A stretch of 64,000 nt of DNA from JAVJUV01 sp047314965 (GCF_047314965.1 NZ_JBLBVK010000042.1:1-64000); one strand, 5' to 3'. Positions 41,694 to 51,187 are shown, counted from the first letter of the stretch. The notes: generated by a model from the letters alone, not told the origin. Made by a program: numbers and translations.

Positions 41694-43081
41694 AGCAGCA
41701 TCACCGAAGCCAGCCCTAGAAACGCGAAGAATCCCACCACGTCGGTCACAGTCGTCACGAAAGTGCCCGAGGCCAACGCGGGGTCCACACCGGACTTGTC
41801 CAAGGCAAGCGGAATGAGCACACCAGACAATCCCGCGGCAAGAAGATTGACCACCATCGCCACGGCAATCACCACTCCGATCATGGGCTGACCGAACCAG
41901 ACAAGCCCCACAAGGCCCATGACAATCGCGAAGATCATTCCGTTCAACAGGCCGGCCATGGCCTCTCGACGGATCACTCTCCATGCGTTGGAACCGGTCA
42001 GGTCACGGGTAGCCAGTGCTCGGACGGCGACCGTCATGGACTGTGTCCCGGCATTGCCGCCCATCGAAGCAACGATTGGCATCAGAACGGCTAGCGCCAC
42101 CACGGCGGCGATCACTTCGTCAAAAAACGAGATCACGATGGACGCCAGAATTGCGGTAGCGAGGTTGATGCCAAGCCAGGGAAATCTGCGTCGGACGATT
42201 TCGAGGGTTGAGTTCGACAGGCTCTCGTCGCCAACCCCGCCGAGGCGGAGCACGTCCTCCTCATGTTCCTCGTCCAAGACTGCCATGGCATCGTCGATGG
42301 TAATCACGCCCACAAGCCGCCCGTCGGAATCGACGACTGGCGCGGAAATCAGGTGATACTGATTGAATGCATAGGCGACGTCGCCCTCTTCCTCATCGAC
42401 CTCGAAGACCCTGAAACTATCCTCTGTGATTGCCTTTAGAGGTACTTCACGGCGGGACGACATGATCCGACCAAGCGTAACGTAGGCAGTGGGTCGGTGT
42501 CGCGGGTCAACAAGTACGATGTGGTAGAATTGATCGGGAAGATCGGCATTGGCCCTAAGGTGGTCGATGGTGTCACCGACAGTCCAATGCTCGGGCGCAA
42601 TCACAACTTCACGCTGCATGAGACGACCGGCGGAGTACTCCGGATAGGACAGCGCCTTTTCGACCGCGATCCGGTCGACCATGTCCAGAACGTCGAGAAT
42701 TGCTTCCTGCTGGGGTTCGTCGAGGTCTTCGATCAGGTCGACAACGTCGTCCGACTCGAGTTCCTGAACTGCGGCGGCCAGAACTTCGGGTTCCAGAGCC
42801 TCGATTACCGAGTCTCGGATATCCTCGTCGATCTCTGACAGGATCTCGCCGTCGATGTAGTCTCCCGCCAAACGGAGAATGGAAGTCCGGCTATCAGCGC
42901 CGACTTGCTCGAGAAGGTCGGCGATGTCGGCGGGATGCAAAGGCTCCAGGACTTCCTCAAGCCGTGCGCGATCTCCCGAATCTGCTGCTTCGACAGCGGC
43001 CAATACAACCTTGTTCCGGAGAGCGTAGTCGTCTTCGGTCTCGTCTTCGGCGTGTTCAAGTGTTTCAACCTGGTCGTTCAT
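41690..43081 (-). CDS. mgtE: Magnesium transporter MgtE
   Basis: 463 residues. MgtE is a homodimeric, Mg-gated channel. An acidic N-terminal helical domain (residues 30-135), two CBS domains (about 140-260, with VDSDGRLVGVITIDDAM) and five C-terminal helices with the pore motif SMGGNAGTQSMTV are all present. The extreme N-terminus is acidic (ETLEHAEDETEDD). It heads an operon with the cyclo-ligase and YmdB-like gene, divergent from guaD. No Mg riboswitch is recognisable in the 103-bp leader region. Confidence 0.94.
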   Translation of the reverse strand: MNDQVETLEHAEDETEDDYALRNKVVLAAVEAADSGDRARLEEVLEPLHPADIADLLEQVGADSRTSILRLAGDYIDGEILSEIDEDIRDSVIEALEPEVLAAAVQELESDDVVDLIEDLDEPQQEAILDVLDMVDRIAVEKALSYPEYSAGRLMQREVVIAPEHWTVGDTIDHLRANADLPDQFYHIVLVDPRHRPTAYVTLGRIMSSRREVPLKAITEDSFRVFEVDEEEGDVAYAFNQYHLISAPVVDSDGRLVGVITIDDAMAVLDEEHEEDVLRLGGVGDESLSNSTLEIVRRRFPWLGINLATAILASIVISFFDEVIAAVVALAVLMPIVASMGGNAGTQSMTVAVRALATRDLTGSNAWRVIRREAMAGLLNGMIFAIVMGLVGLVWFGQPMIGVVIAVAMVVNLLAAGLSGVLIPLALDKSGVDPALASGTFVTTVTDVVGFFAFLGLASVMLL

Positions 43082-43184
43082 CGCGACATCTCCGGGAGGA
43101 CTTTGACGCGCACCCTAGAGTATTGCACGGGATGGACAACAGGGCGCGGGCATACTTTAGAAGAAGCGACGAAAGGAAACTGTC

Positions 43185-44477
43185 ATGGATGCTGGCGAAC
43201 TGTTGATTGGGCAAATTATCAATTTCTCGGGCAATCCGTTTCTGGAGGGGCCGCATGCAGCGCATCACGATGCAAGCGGAGGATTGGTTATCCAGAACGG
43301 GCGCATCTCGGCAGTCGGATCAGCCGAAGACCTGCGTCGGGATTTCCCGCGAGCAAAGGTCACCGACTTTGGTAACGATTTGATCTTACCGGGTTTCATC
43401 GACGCTCATGTTCACTACCCTCAGACTGCGATCATCGCCAGCTGGGGGAAGCGGCTCATTGACTGGCTGAACACGTATACGTTTCCGGAAGAGATGCGTT
43501 TCAGTGACCCGGAGTATTCTGCAGAGGTTGCTCGCTGTTTCTTTGACCTGTCTCTTTCGCATGGGACGACGACTGTTGCGAGCTTTTGCACGATTCACCC
43601 TGAGAGCGTGAACGCGTTTTTCGCCGAAGCGAAGCGCCGGAATCTGTGTGCAGTTGGTGGAAAGACCTGCATGGACCGGAATGCCCCGGACGGTCTTCGT
43701 GACAATGTGCAGAGCGCGTACGATGACAGCAAACGGCTGCTGGAGCGTTGGCACGGTGACGATCGCCTAATCTACGCCATTACGCCTCGTTTCTCACCGA
43801 CCTCGACGCGGGAACAACTTGAAGCGCTCGGGGCGCTGTGGTCGGAGTACCCCGAATGCCCGATGCAAACCCATCTGTCGGAACAAACCGACGAGGTTGC
43901 CTGGGTCGCGGAACTCTTTCCGGAGGCCCGGGATTATCTTGATACCTACGAGGCAGCAGGTCTTCTTGGAGCAGGTGGCCTCTATGGGCATGCCATTCAC
44001 CTTGCTGACCGTGAAAGGCAAAGGCTGCTGGAAGCCGGTGGAGCACTGGTACATTGCCCCACGTCCAACACATTCATCGGTTCCGGATTGTTCGACATGG
44101 ACGGATTGACCCGTGAGGATCAAATCGTCGGGCTTGCGACAGACACTGGCGGCGGCTCATCGTTCTCGATGCTCCGAACGATGGCCGCGGCCTATGAAGT
44201 CGCGCAACTTCGCGGGCGTCCGCTTCACCCGTCCGAATTGATATGGCTTGCCACCGCCGGATCAGCGCGTGCATTGCGGCTTGGTGATCGCATTGGAGAC
44301 CTGAAGCCAGGATATGATGCAGACCTTGTCGTGATGGACCTCGCCTCCACTCCCGCAATTGCTCAACGCGCCGCGCGGGCCAAAGACATCTGGGAAGCCC
44401 TGTTTCCAACAATCATGATGGGGGATGATCGTGCCATCCGGGATGTACGAGTTCTGGGGCAAACGGCACTATGCTGA
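43185..44477 (+). CDS. guaD: Guanine deaminase
   Basis: 430 residues. GuaD converts guanine to xanthine. Amidohydrolase fold with zinc ligands His75 and His77 in DAHVHYPQ, then the guanine-deaminase motif PQTAIIASWG, MQTHLSEQTDEV, YGHAIHL and ATDTGGGSSFSML. ATG 43185 follows GAAAGGA. It overlaps the LysE-type exporter gene by seven bases. A second deaminase of this superfamily lies 0.6 kb further on the other strand. Confidence 0.93.
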   Translation: MDAGELLIGQIINFSGNPFLEGPHAAHHDASGGLVIQNGRISAVGSAEDLRRDFPRAKVTDFGNDLILPGFIDAHVHYPQTAIIASWGKRLIDWLNTYTFPEEMRFSDPEYSAEVARCFFDLSLSHGTTTVASFCTIHPESVNAFFAEAKRRNLCAVGGKTCMDRNAPDGLRDNVQSAYDDSKRLLERWHGDDRLIYAITPRFSPTSTREQLEALGALWSEYPECPMQTHLSEQTDEVAWVAELFPEARDYLDTYEAAGLLGAGGLYGHAIHLADRERQRLLEAGGALVHCPTSNTFIGSGLFDMDGLTREDQIVGLATDTGGGSSFSMLRTMAAAYEVAQLRGRPLHPSELIWLATAGSARALRLGDRIGDLKPGYDADLVVMDLASTPAIAQRAARAKDIWEALFPTIMMGDDRAIRDVRVLGQTALC

Positions 44478-45061
44478 CATTTGCGCTCGCAGTTCTGTTC
44501 CTCATTATAACTCCCGGGCCTGGCGTTCTGTCGCTTGCCGGCGTCGGCGCCGCGTTCGGGTATCGCCACGGCAGCAGGTATCTGGTGGGCCTGTTTCTGG
44601 GCACCAATCTTGTGTGTCTCGGCGTGATCACCGGGCTGGCTGCCATCATGTTGGCCGACCCTCGCATACGAACGATCTTTTCCATTGCTTCCGCAGCCTA
44701 TCTTGCGTGGCTTGCGTTCCGTATCGCTTTCGCAGGCGCGAGGATCGCGTTCATCGAGCGGACTGAACCGCCTGGGATTCGCGGCGGCATTTTCCTTCAG
44801 ATCATCAATCCGAAGGCCTACGCGGTTAATACGGCCCTGTTCTCCGGCTTTGCATTCATGAGCGATGCACCGGCCATAGAGATGGCGATAAAACTCATTA
44901 TTCTTAATACGATGTGGATTGGGATTCATGTTTTATGGCTATGGGTCGGCGTTACGATACGTCGCCTTGATTTGCCGCCGCGAAAGCAAAGAGCGATCAA
45001 CATCGCCATGGCAGTCTCGATGCTGGTTGTCGTCGCTCTGGCGGCATTCGCCGCGACTTAG
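44471..45061 (+). CDS. LysE/RhtB-family exporter
   Basis: 196 residues with about six membrane helices. The N-terminal ITPGPGVLSLAGVGAAFGYRHG and the QIINPKAYAVNTALFSGF block are the RhtB/LysE signature. These proteins export amino acids or related amines; being coupled to guaD (7-bp overlap) it may export a purine or a catabolic product (inference). Its stop overlaps the end of the convergent 8-oxoguanine deaminase gene by four bases. Confidence 0.85.
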   Translation: MLTFALAVLFLIITPGPGVLSLAGVGAAFGYRHGSRYLVGLFLGTNLVCLGVITGLAAIMLADPRIRTIFSIASAAYLAWLAFRIAFAGARIAFIERTEPPGIRGGIFLQIINPKAYAVNTALFSGFAFMSDAPAIEMAIKLIILNTMWIGIHVLWLWVGVTIRRLDLPPRKQRAINIAMAVSMLVVVALAAFAAT

Positions 45062-46389
45062 CCCATCAACCTCTGAACGCTGGAGCGGGCTGCATATAGG
45101 GCACCCGGCAAATCAACCGTGGTGACGTTGCCGTCGTTCACGATCTGCCGCCCTTCGACGAAAAGATGCTTCACTTTCGTTGGCCCGGCCAGAAGAAAGG
45201 ACACCGGGTCCCAGCTTCCTGCGCTGTCCATTCCGGAGATATCCCAAAGCGCGAGATCGGCACGCATCCCAGGTCGAATCCGCCCAATGTCATCACGTCC
45301 AAGCACCTGGGCCCCGCCAACCGTGGCAATTTCGAGGGCCTCACGTGCGCTCATAGCATCTGCTCCATTTGCGACCCTCTGAAGCAGCATGGCCTGGCGG
45401 GCCTCAGACGCAATGTTCGCCTGATCGTTCGATGCGGAGCCATCCACACCAAGTCCGACGCGAACGCCGGCATCCCTCATGGCACGCACCGGAGCAATCC
45501 CGGAACCGAGCCGGCAATTGGAGCATGGGCAATGAGCCACGCCTGTCCCGGTCCGAGCGAAGAGATTGACTTCGCTTTGGTCTAGTTTGACACAGTGAGC
45601 ATGCCAGACGTCATCGCCCGTCCAGCCAAGTTCTTCGGCATATTCCCCCGGACGACAGCCGAATTTCTCCAGTGAATAGGCGATATCCTCATCATTCTCC
45701 GCAAGATGGGTGTGCAGCCGGACACCTTTGTCCCGAGCAAGTAGTGCGGCGTCGCGCATCAACTCGCGACTTACTGAGAACGGAGAACAAGGCGCAATGC
45801 CAACTCTGACCATTGCGCCCGGGGAGGTGTCGTGGAACTTATCCACGACACGGATGCAGTCATTGAGAATTGCCTTTTCTGTTTCGACAAGACTGTCGGG
45901 GGGTAGACCTCCTGAACTCTCCCCGATCGACATCGCGCCCCTCGTCGGGTGAAAACGCACGCCGATTTCGGAAGCGGCCCCAATCGTATCATCGAGTCTC
46001 GCGCCGTTCGGAAAAAGATAAAGGTGATCGGAGCTTGTCGTGCATCCTGAAAGAGCAAGCTCGGCAAGACCCAGGGTAGTGGACAGAGCGAAATCGTCCG
46101 GCGTGAACCGTGCCCAGATGGGATAAAGCGTCTTGAGCCAGCCAAACAGGAGAGCGTCCTGTCCTCCCGGAACCGCCCGTGTCAGTGTCTGGTAAAGATG
46201 ATGATGCGTATTGATCAGGCCAGGTGTTACAAGAAGCCCGGTCGCCCGCAAAACCTCCGCATCCGGGGCATGCAAGGCGCGGCCCAATTCTGTAATCACC
46301 CCGTTCGAAACAAGGATGTCGACATCCGACAGATCAGGACCATCCATGGTGCAGACACATTCTGCGCCTTTGATGAGAACGTCCCTCAA
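45058..46389 (-). CDS. 8-oxoguanine deaminase-type amidohydrolase
   Basis: 443 residues. Amidohydrolase superfamily with the zinc site in NTHHHLYQTLTRAVPG (His62-64), then HLAENDEDI, WHAHCVKL, CPCSNCRLGSGI and VGLGVDGSASND. The combination of QTLTRA, FGWLKTLYPIWAR and the CPCSN..LGSG loop matches enzymes shown to deaminate 8-oxoguanine to urate; atrazine/TrzN-like relatives are the main alternative. The TTG start at 46389 overlaps the stop of the HisN-type gene (TTGA); no ATG is available in the right place, and the longer frame is inside the neighbour. Confidence 0.85.
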   Translation of the reverse strand: MRDVLIKGAECVCTMDGPDLSDVDILVSNGVITELGRALHAPDAEVLRATGLLVTPGLINTHHHLYQTLTRAVPGGQDALLFGWLKTLYPIWARFTPDDFALSTTLGLAELALSGCTTSSDHLYLFPNGARLDDTIGAASEIGVRFHPTRGAMSIGESSGGLPPDSLVETEKAILNDCIRVVDKFHDTSPGAMVRVGIAPCSPFSVSRELMRDAALLARDKGVRLHTHLAENDEDIAYSLEKFGCRPGEYAEELGWTGDDVWHAHCVKLDQSEVNLFARTGTGVAHCPCSNCRLGSGIAPVRAMRDAGVRVGLGVDGSASNDQANIASEARQAMLLQRVANGADAMSAREALEIATVGGAQVLGRDDIGRIRPGMRADLALWDISGMDSAGSWDPVSFLLAGPTKVKHLFVEGRQIVNDGNVTTVDLPGALYAARSSVQRLMG

Positions 46390-47189
46390 TCGGCTCCCCG
46401 CAAAAGTGAGAGCGCCGCAAAGTGAAGTTCTGGATTGCCGGCAGCCAGGATACGCCCCCCCAAGTGTGCGGGCTTTCCTTCCCAATCCGTCACGATCCCG
46501 CCAGCGGACTCGATGACTGCAATGGGGGCCTGGACGTCATAGATATTCAAGCCCGCCTCTATTACCAAGTCGATCTGACCAGCGGCCAGCAATGCGTAGG
46601 CGTAGCAGTCGCAGCCATAGCGAGTCAGTTTGACTTTGCTCGACACTCTTCGAAACGCGGCGCCTTCCTCGTCGGTACCCACTTCGGGAAAAGTCGAAAA
46701 AAGAGTCGCCTCGGAAAGCTCCACGTCAGCCTTTACACCAAGCGGATGCGTTCCGAGAGGTCCGCTGACCCTCGAACGCCCCAGACCACCTTCGAATCTC
46801 TCGCCAACATATGGTTGGTCAATGATGCCGATAAATGGTCCGTCCGCGTCGGCAACCGAGATCAGAACGCCCCAGGTAGGTGTTCCGCTGATGTAGCCTC
46901 GGGTCCCGTCGATGGGATCAAGAACCCAAGTCAGGCCGGAAGTCCCTTCCTTGCTACCGTGCTCTTCCCCGATGATGCCATCGTCAGGACGCAACTCTTC
47001 CAAGAGACGTCGCATGGCGAGTTCAGCATTCCGATCCGCAATCGTTACTGGATCGAAATGTACTCTCTTGCTTTCTGTCGAAAGTCCGTCTTGTCGGAAG
47101 TAGCGCAGCGTTTCGATACGTGCAGCGTCCGCCAATGTGTTTGCGACCTGCCAGAGATCCGGCAGGTCATCGCTGTATCGATCCAACAA
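46386..47189 (-). CDS. HisN-type inositol monophosphatase-family phosphatase
   Basis: 267 residues. Metal motifs GEEHG (around residue 75), WVLDPIDGTRGYISGTPTWG and, near the C-terminus, YDVQAPIAVIESAGG. The insertion TRGYISG after DPIDG is typical of the HisN group of histidinol-phosphatases, which fits the separate hisI gene. It overlaps the 8-oxoguanine deaminase start by four bases (TTGA). General inositol monophosphatase activity is the alternative. Confidence 0.85.
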   Translation of the reverse strand: MLDRYSDDLPDLWQVANTLADAARIETLRYFRQDGLSTESKRVHFDPVTIADRNAELAMRRLLEELRPDDGIIGEEHGSKEGTSGLTWVLDPIDGTRGYISGTPTWGVLISVADADGPFIGIIDQPYVGERFEGGLGRSRVSGPLGTHPLGVKADVELSEATLFSTFPEVGTDEEGAAFRRVSSKVKLTRYGCDCYAYALLAAGQIDLVIEAGLNIYDVQAPIAVIESAGGIVTDWEGKPAHLGGRILAAGNPELHFAALSLLRGAD

Positions 47190-47256
47190 ATTCTGCCCCC
47201 TACGTATTCCCCATGGAAAATGAAGTATTTTGGGCAGTTAAGACGGTCAACCCTTG

Positions 47257-47628
47257 TCAGGCAACGTCACTGAGCACCCGAGCCAATTCGAATAGACGGC
47301 GACGTTGGGTCTCGGGAATTGCGTAGTAGGATCTAACCAACTCCAGCGCTTCCTTGTCCTTCAAGATGTCACCGGGAAGTTCCGTGACCTCATGCGTATG
47401 TTCAGGTACGTCTTCCAAGCCCTCGAAGAAGAAGCTTACAGGTACGGTCAAAGCCTCAGCGATATCCCAAAGCCGAGACGCGGAAACGCGGTTCATGCCT
47501 GTTTCATACTTCTGGATCTGCTGGAATTTTATTCCAACCGCTTCAGCAAGTTGCTGTTGAGTTATACCGACAAGCCACCGGCGATGACGGATGCGCTTAC
47601 CGACGTGGACATCAACCGGATGCTTCAT
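47257..47628 (-). CDS. XRE-family transcriptional regulator
   Basis: 123 residues. N-terminal HTH_3 domain (GKRIRHRRWLVGITQQQLAEAVGIKFQQIQKYETG, about 9-44) and a C-terminal helical part. The KFQQIQKYETGMNRVSASRLWDIAEAL block is near-invariant in a widespread alphaproteobacterial XRE group of uncertain targets. I start at ATG 47628 (MKHPVDVHVG); ATG 47640 is in frame but has its purine-rich sequence too close. It is convergent in direction with hisN and divergent from the quinone oxidoreductase gene. Confidence 0.85.
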   Translation of the reverse strand: MKHPVDVHVGKRIRHRRWLVGITQQQLAEAVGIKFQQIQKYETGMNRVSASRLWDIAEALTVPVSFFFEGLEDVPEHTHEVTELPGDILKDKEALELVRSYYAIPETQRRRLFELARVLSDVA

Positions 47629-47851
47629 TTTTATATCCATTCTCTACCATGACGACCCTACACTGCTCCTCTTAGAGTATTCTAGTTATACTTATGGGTA
47701 GGTAAACAACCCACGGTGCAAAAACCTCGACAGCAAGGCAGCACGCAGGCACTCTTGCTCAAAGATATCATATACGATGAATGGTGAACACTGTCACCAA
47801 AAAAAATCGATATTGTTGAGAATGTCTTAATAACAGCGATAAATGTAAATC

Positions 47852-48820
47852 ATGCGCAAAGCTGAAGCCTGGATATGCCGGACGACAAACACTGCTCCTC
47901 GGATAGAGGCATTCGTGGTGCCAACTCTCACGTCCAACGAAGTCTTGCTTCGCGTCAAAGCCGTTGGACTCAACTTCGCGGACATCTTGATGCTTAAAGG
48001 TAGCTATCAGGCAACACCACCCACGCCTTTCGTTCTCGGCATGGAGTTCGCTGGGGTTGTTGAAGAAGTGGGAGACGCTGTTTCAGCGTTTGCCGTAGGA
48101 GATCGTGTGATGGGGGTCCCAGGACACGGCGGCCTCGCTGAATTCGCAGTGCTGCCCGAAACCAAACTGCGGCATTGTCCACCAACGATGGACGACATAT
48201 CTGCGGCGGGCTTTCAGATTGCCTACGGCACGTCGCACCTCGCCTTGACACATCGCGCACGTCTTCTGGCCGGAGAAACGTTACTTGTCATCGGAGCCGC
48301 CGGTGGCGTCGGCCTGACCGCAGTAGAGGTCGGGCATCAGCTTGGCGCGAGGGTTATCGCGGTCGCGCGCGGAAAAGAAAAACTCGAAATCGCGAAAGCG
48401 GCAGGAGCCGATGTCTTGATCGACAGCGAAAGTGCCGATTTGCTGAGCGAGTTGAGGTCTTTGGGGCCGATTGACGTTGTCTACGATGCTGTCGGCGGAG
48501 AGTTGGGAGAAACAGCCCTGCGGGTCATGGCGCCTGATGGACGCTTTCTTGTGATAGGCTTTGCCAGCGGCCGCTTACCTCAACTGAAACCCAACCATCT
48601 ACTCGTGAAAAACCAATCGGTTATCGGTTTCTATTGGGGCGGATATGACGCGTTCAACCCGACGGTCTTAAACACCAGTCTGGCGGAACTCAGCCTATGG
48701 CATGCAGAAGGTCGCATCAAACCGCATGTGAGCCATGTCTTGCCCTTCGAACGTGCACTAGAGGGTCTGGAGTTGCTGCGTTCGCGAAAATCCTCAGGCA
48801 AAATCGTCATTACGCGCTGA
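47852..48820 (+). CDS. NADPH:quinone oxidoreductase family protein
   Basis: 322 residues. Medium-chain dehydrogenase/reductase without the structural zinc cysteines. VKAVGLNFADILMLKGSY, FVLGMEFAGVVEEVG, the Rossmann AAGGVGLTAVEVG (about 152-164) and a GKIVITR C-terminus are the quinone oxidoreductase/enoyl reductase-like signature. The substrate is unknown. It is convergent with the LysR gene, their ends overlapping by 11 bp. Confidence 0.85.
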   Translation: MRKAEAWICRTTNTAPRIEAFVVPTLTSNEVLLRVKAVGLNFADILMLKGSYQATPPTPFVLGMEFAGVVEEVGDAVSAFAVGDRVMGVPGHGGLAEFAVLPETKLRHCPPTMDDISAAGFQIAYGTSHLALTHRARLLAGETLLVIGAAGGVGLTAVEVGHQLGARVIAVARGKEKLEIAKAAGADVLIDSESADLLSELRSLGPIDVVYDAVGGELGETALRVMAPDGRFLVIGFASGRLPQLKPNHLLVKNQSVIGFYWGGYDAFNPTVLNTSLAELSLWHAEGRIKPHVSHVLPFERALEGLELLRSRKSSGKIVITR

Positions 48821-49682
48821 GCGCAAGAGACGGCTGGCCATAGAAGCGGCGCACCAGGTTTGCCAAATGGTCTCGCGTCACACTCGACGCTACATTTGAC
48901 ACATAAAGGTTGATCTTCTTTTTTCCGAGTTCCGGCAGACTTCCTTGGTGTGGAACTTCCGCCAGCTGCGGCGCGGCAGTGCCTGATAACTGCGAAAGAA
49001 TTGCAAGGTCCCCGGCGACGGTCGCTTCGACCGTTCTTGTCGACTCCGAGTCAACCGCCATTTCCCAAGGGATTCCGGCATTGTCCAATGCGTGCTGCAT
49101 TGTGCGGCGAAACTGGCAATGAGGTTCCGAGGCGAGCGGCACAGGCCGTTGCTGCCAGGCGCTTCCTCCCGGCGCGCCATACCAAAGCAATGGCACCTCC
49201 ACCAACGTCTCTCCGCCCGGATCAAGGTGATCCTCTGTCGTTAGAATGATGTCACACCGCCCATCCGAAAAAAGATGCTTGAGGCGCGATGTCCACGAAG
49301 ACACCAATTGCACCCGCATCCGCGGATAATCGGTCGCAAAAAGCTTCATGACGCGCGGGATCGAAGGATAAATGATGTCATGTGGCACGCCGAGGATCAG
49401 CGTACCCTCGAATGCGCTATCGGTCATCTGCGCATAGACCTCGTCATTGAGAGCGAGGATCCGCCTCCCATAGCTGGCGAGTTTCTCACCTGCCGCAGTC
49501 AGCCCGATGGTACGCCCGGAACGGTCTAAAAGGTTCTGGCCCAGGTTTTCTTCAAGGCGTTTGAGCTGCATCGAAACGGCTGATTGAGTGAGGTTCAGGA
49601 TGGCGGCGGCACGGGTCACTCCACCAGCATCCGCCACGGCGACAAACGAACGAAGAGCCGTCAGATCCAGATTCCTAGGCAC
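48810..49682 (-). CDS. LysR-family transcriptional regulator
   Basis: 290 residues. N-terminal winged helix (LTALRSFVAVADAGGVTRAAAILNLTQSAVSMQLKRLEENLG, residues 7-48) and a type-2 periplasmic-binding-like effector domain. It is divergent from the DUF1127 gene (123-bp spacer), which it might control, although LysR proteins often regulate a divergent neighbour of metabolic type. The DNA-binding part resembles the group including LrhA/HexA-like regulators. Confidence 0.9.
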   Translation of the reverse strand: MPRNLDLTALRSFVAVADAGGVTRAAAILNLTQSAVSMQLKRLEENLGQNLLDRSGRTIGLTAAGEKLASYGRRILALNDEVYAQMTDSAFEGTLILGVPHDIIYPSIPRVMKLFATDYPRMRVQLVSSWTSRLKHLFSDGRCDIILTTEDHLDPGGETLVEVPLLWYGAPGGSAWQQRPVPLASEPHCQFRRTMQHALDNAGIPWEMAVDSESTRTVEATVAGDLAILSQLSGTAAPQLAEVPHQGSLPELGKKKINLYVSNVASSVTRDHLANLVRRFYGQPSLALSA

Positions 49683-49805
49683 ATCAATTTCCTTGAAGTT
49701 TTAGTTCAGAAATATTTGCTTTTAAAATATATCTGAATTGTGCAGAAGCATCAAGCCTGGTGATGAAAGGACGATCAATCATCAGATTTCAAGAAAGGTA
49801 TCAGA

Positions 49806-50024
49806 ATGATCAGCCTCGACTCCCTGCCCCGCTTCGCATTTACTCAACGACCCAAAAGGTCGCTTTTGCGGGTAATCATTTTGCTCGAAGCTACATACCG
49901 CCAACGCCGTGAATTGGCGGAAATGGAGTCTCACCGTCTGACTGATATTGGCCTGACTAAAATCGAGGCATTGGATGAGGCGAAGCGACCGATATGGGAC
50001 GCTCCGGCGAATTGGCGGCGCTGA
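49806..50024 (+). CDS. DUF1127 domain small protein
   Basis: 72 residues. The C-terminal about 40 residues (RRELAEMESHRLTDIGLTKIEALDEAKRPIWD) are a DUF1127 domain, an arginine-rich RNA-linked module in alphaproteobacteria; small DUF1127 proteins there affect sRNA maturation and stress responses. AAAGG precedes ATG 49806. The 136 bp downstream, before the BI-1 gene, contain a hairpin (50111-50127, GGTCGG/CCGACC) but no T-tract. Confidence 0.85.
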   Translation: MISLDSLPRFAFTQRPKRSLLRVIILLEATYRQRRELAEMESHRLTDIGLTKIEALDEAKRPIWDAPANWRR

Positions 50025-50160
50025 AGCAACAATTCCCGATAAAAACAGTTCGCTTTTCGCGCCCGAAAGCTTGAAAAGCTGGCGGTTCCTGCCAATATCC
50101 ACACAGGAGTGGTCGGCTTTCCCGACCAATCACGTCATTAACGCTAGGAGAGCACGAGCA

Positions 50161-50898
50161 ATGGCTGAATATCAGACCGTCCGCACCGCACCCGGTGTCC
50201 GCACGGCCGAGATTGACGAGGGCCTTCGCGCCCACATGAACAAGGTCTACGGCATCATGTCCGTGGGCATGCTTGTCACTGCCGGTGTAGCATGGGCCGT
50301 GGGCACCAGCGACGCACTTCTCTCGATTTTCCGCGATCCCATGACGCTTCAGCCGAATATCCTGGGATGGATCGCCATGTTCTTGCCGCTGGGGCTGGTT
50401 TTCCTGTTTTCCGGAACGATCAACCGGATGTCGGCAGCCGCCGCGCAAACGTTTTTCTACGTTTTCGCTGCAGCCATGGGATTGTCTATCGCGTGGATCT
50501 TCGCGGCCTTCACGGGCGTGTCGATTGCGCAGACATTCCTCGCGACAGCCGCCGGCTTTGCCGGTCTGAGCCTTTGGGGCTACACGACAAAACGTGACCT
50601 GACGGGTATGGGCTCGTTCCTGTTGATGGGCCTGATCGGTTTGATCGTGGCCATGCTGATCAATCTGTTTATCGCATCGAGTGCTTTGGCCTTCGCGATT
50701 TCGGTTATCGGAATCCTGATCTTCGCGGGCCTCACCGCTTATGATACGCAAAGGATCAAAACGGAGTATCTTGCGCATGCGAATGCGATGGATAGCGAGT
50801 GGCTGCAAAAGTCAGCCATCATGGGAGCCCTGAACCTCTATCTCGACTTCATCAACTTGTTCATGTTCCTGCTGTCGTTCCTCGGCAACCGGGAATAA
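50161..50898 (+). CDS. Bax inhibitor-1/YccA family membrane protein
   Basis: 245 residues with seven membrane helices (from about residue 35). The conserved GLTAYDTQRIK near the end of helix 6 carries the aspartate pair of the BI-1 calcium-leak pore. Bacterial YccA interacts with FtsH. ATG 50161 follows CTAGGAGAGC. A bidirectional terminator follows 25 bp after the stop. Confidence 0.9.
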   Translation: MAEYQTVRTAPGVRTAEIDEGLRAHMNKVYGIMSVGMLVTAGVAWAVGTSDALLSIFRDPMTLQPNILGWIAMFLPLGLVFLFSGTINRMSAAAAQTFFYVFAAAMGLSIAWIFAAFTGVSIAQTFLATAAGFAGLSLWGYTTKRDLTGMGSFLLMGLIGLIVAMLINLFIASSALAFAISVIGILIFAGLTAYDTQRIKTEYLAHANAMDSEWLQKSAIMGALNLYLDFINLFMFLLSFLGNRE

Positions 50899-50922
50899 CG
50901 GACGAACTGTTTCTCGGGAAAA

Positions 50923-50948
50923 GGGCCGGCCGGACGCCGGCCCTTTTT
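50923..50948. terminator. Bidirectional intrinsic terminator
   Basis: GGGCCGGC (50923-50930), loop, GCCGGCCC (50936-50943), then TTTTT (50944-50948) for the plus-strand BI-1 transcript; on the minus strand TTTT also follows, serving the YdeI-like gene, whose stop begins right at the hairpin edge. Confidence 0.85.
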
Positions 50949-51184
50949 CATGCGTTACCGCCCTTCAAGCGCCAAGCCATTTTCATGTAAAGACCACCGG
51001 CGCGAAGTTCATCCAGCATCTGGGCAAGACGTTTTTCCTTGGTATCTTGCCGCTTTGCCCGCGCAATCCATCCCAGGTAGTCGTTCCTCTGATACCAGGG
51101 CCTTGAGACGCATGCCTCCATCAGTCCGTTTTTCTCCAGCGCTTCGCGAACAAACTCGGGCATCGGGTTCACGGGCCGGGCCAT
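50948..51184 (-). CDS. YdeI/OmpD-associated-like small protein
   Basis: 78 residues. It consists mainly of the block RPWYQRNDYLGWIARAKRQDTKEKRLAQMLDELRAG, the C-terminal module of YdeI/OmpD-associated proteins (linked to bacteriocin resistance in Enterobacteria). The usual N-terminal half of the family is missing, so this is a stand-alone short form. It starts 4 bp after the stop of the Ppx/GppA gene and is probably co-transcribed with it. Confidence 0.7.
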   Translation of the reverse strand: MARPVNPMPEFVREALEKNGLMEACVSRPWYQRNDYLGWIARAKRQDTKEKRLAQMLDELRAGGLYMKMAWRLKGGNA

Positions 51185-51187
51185 CGA

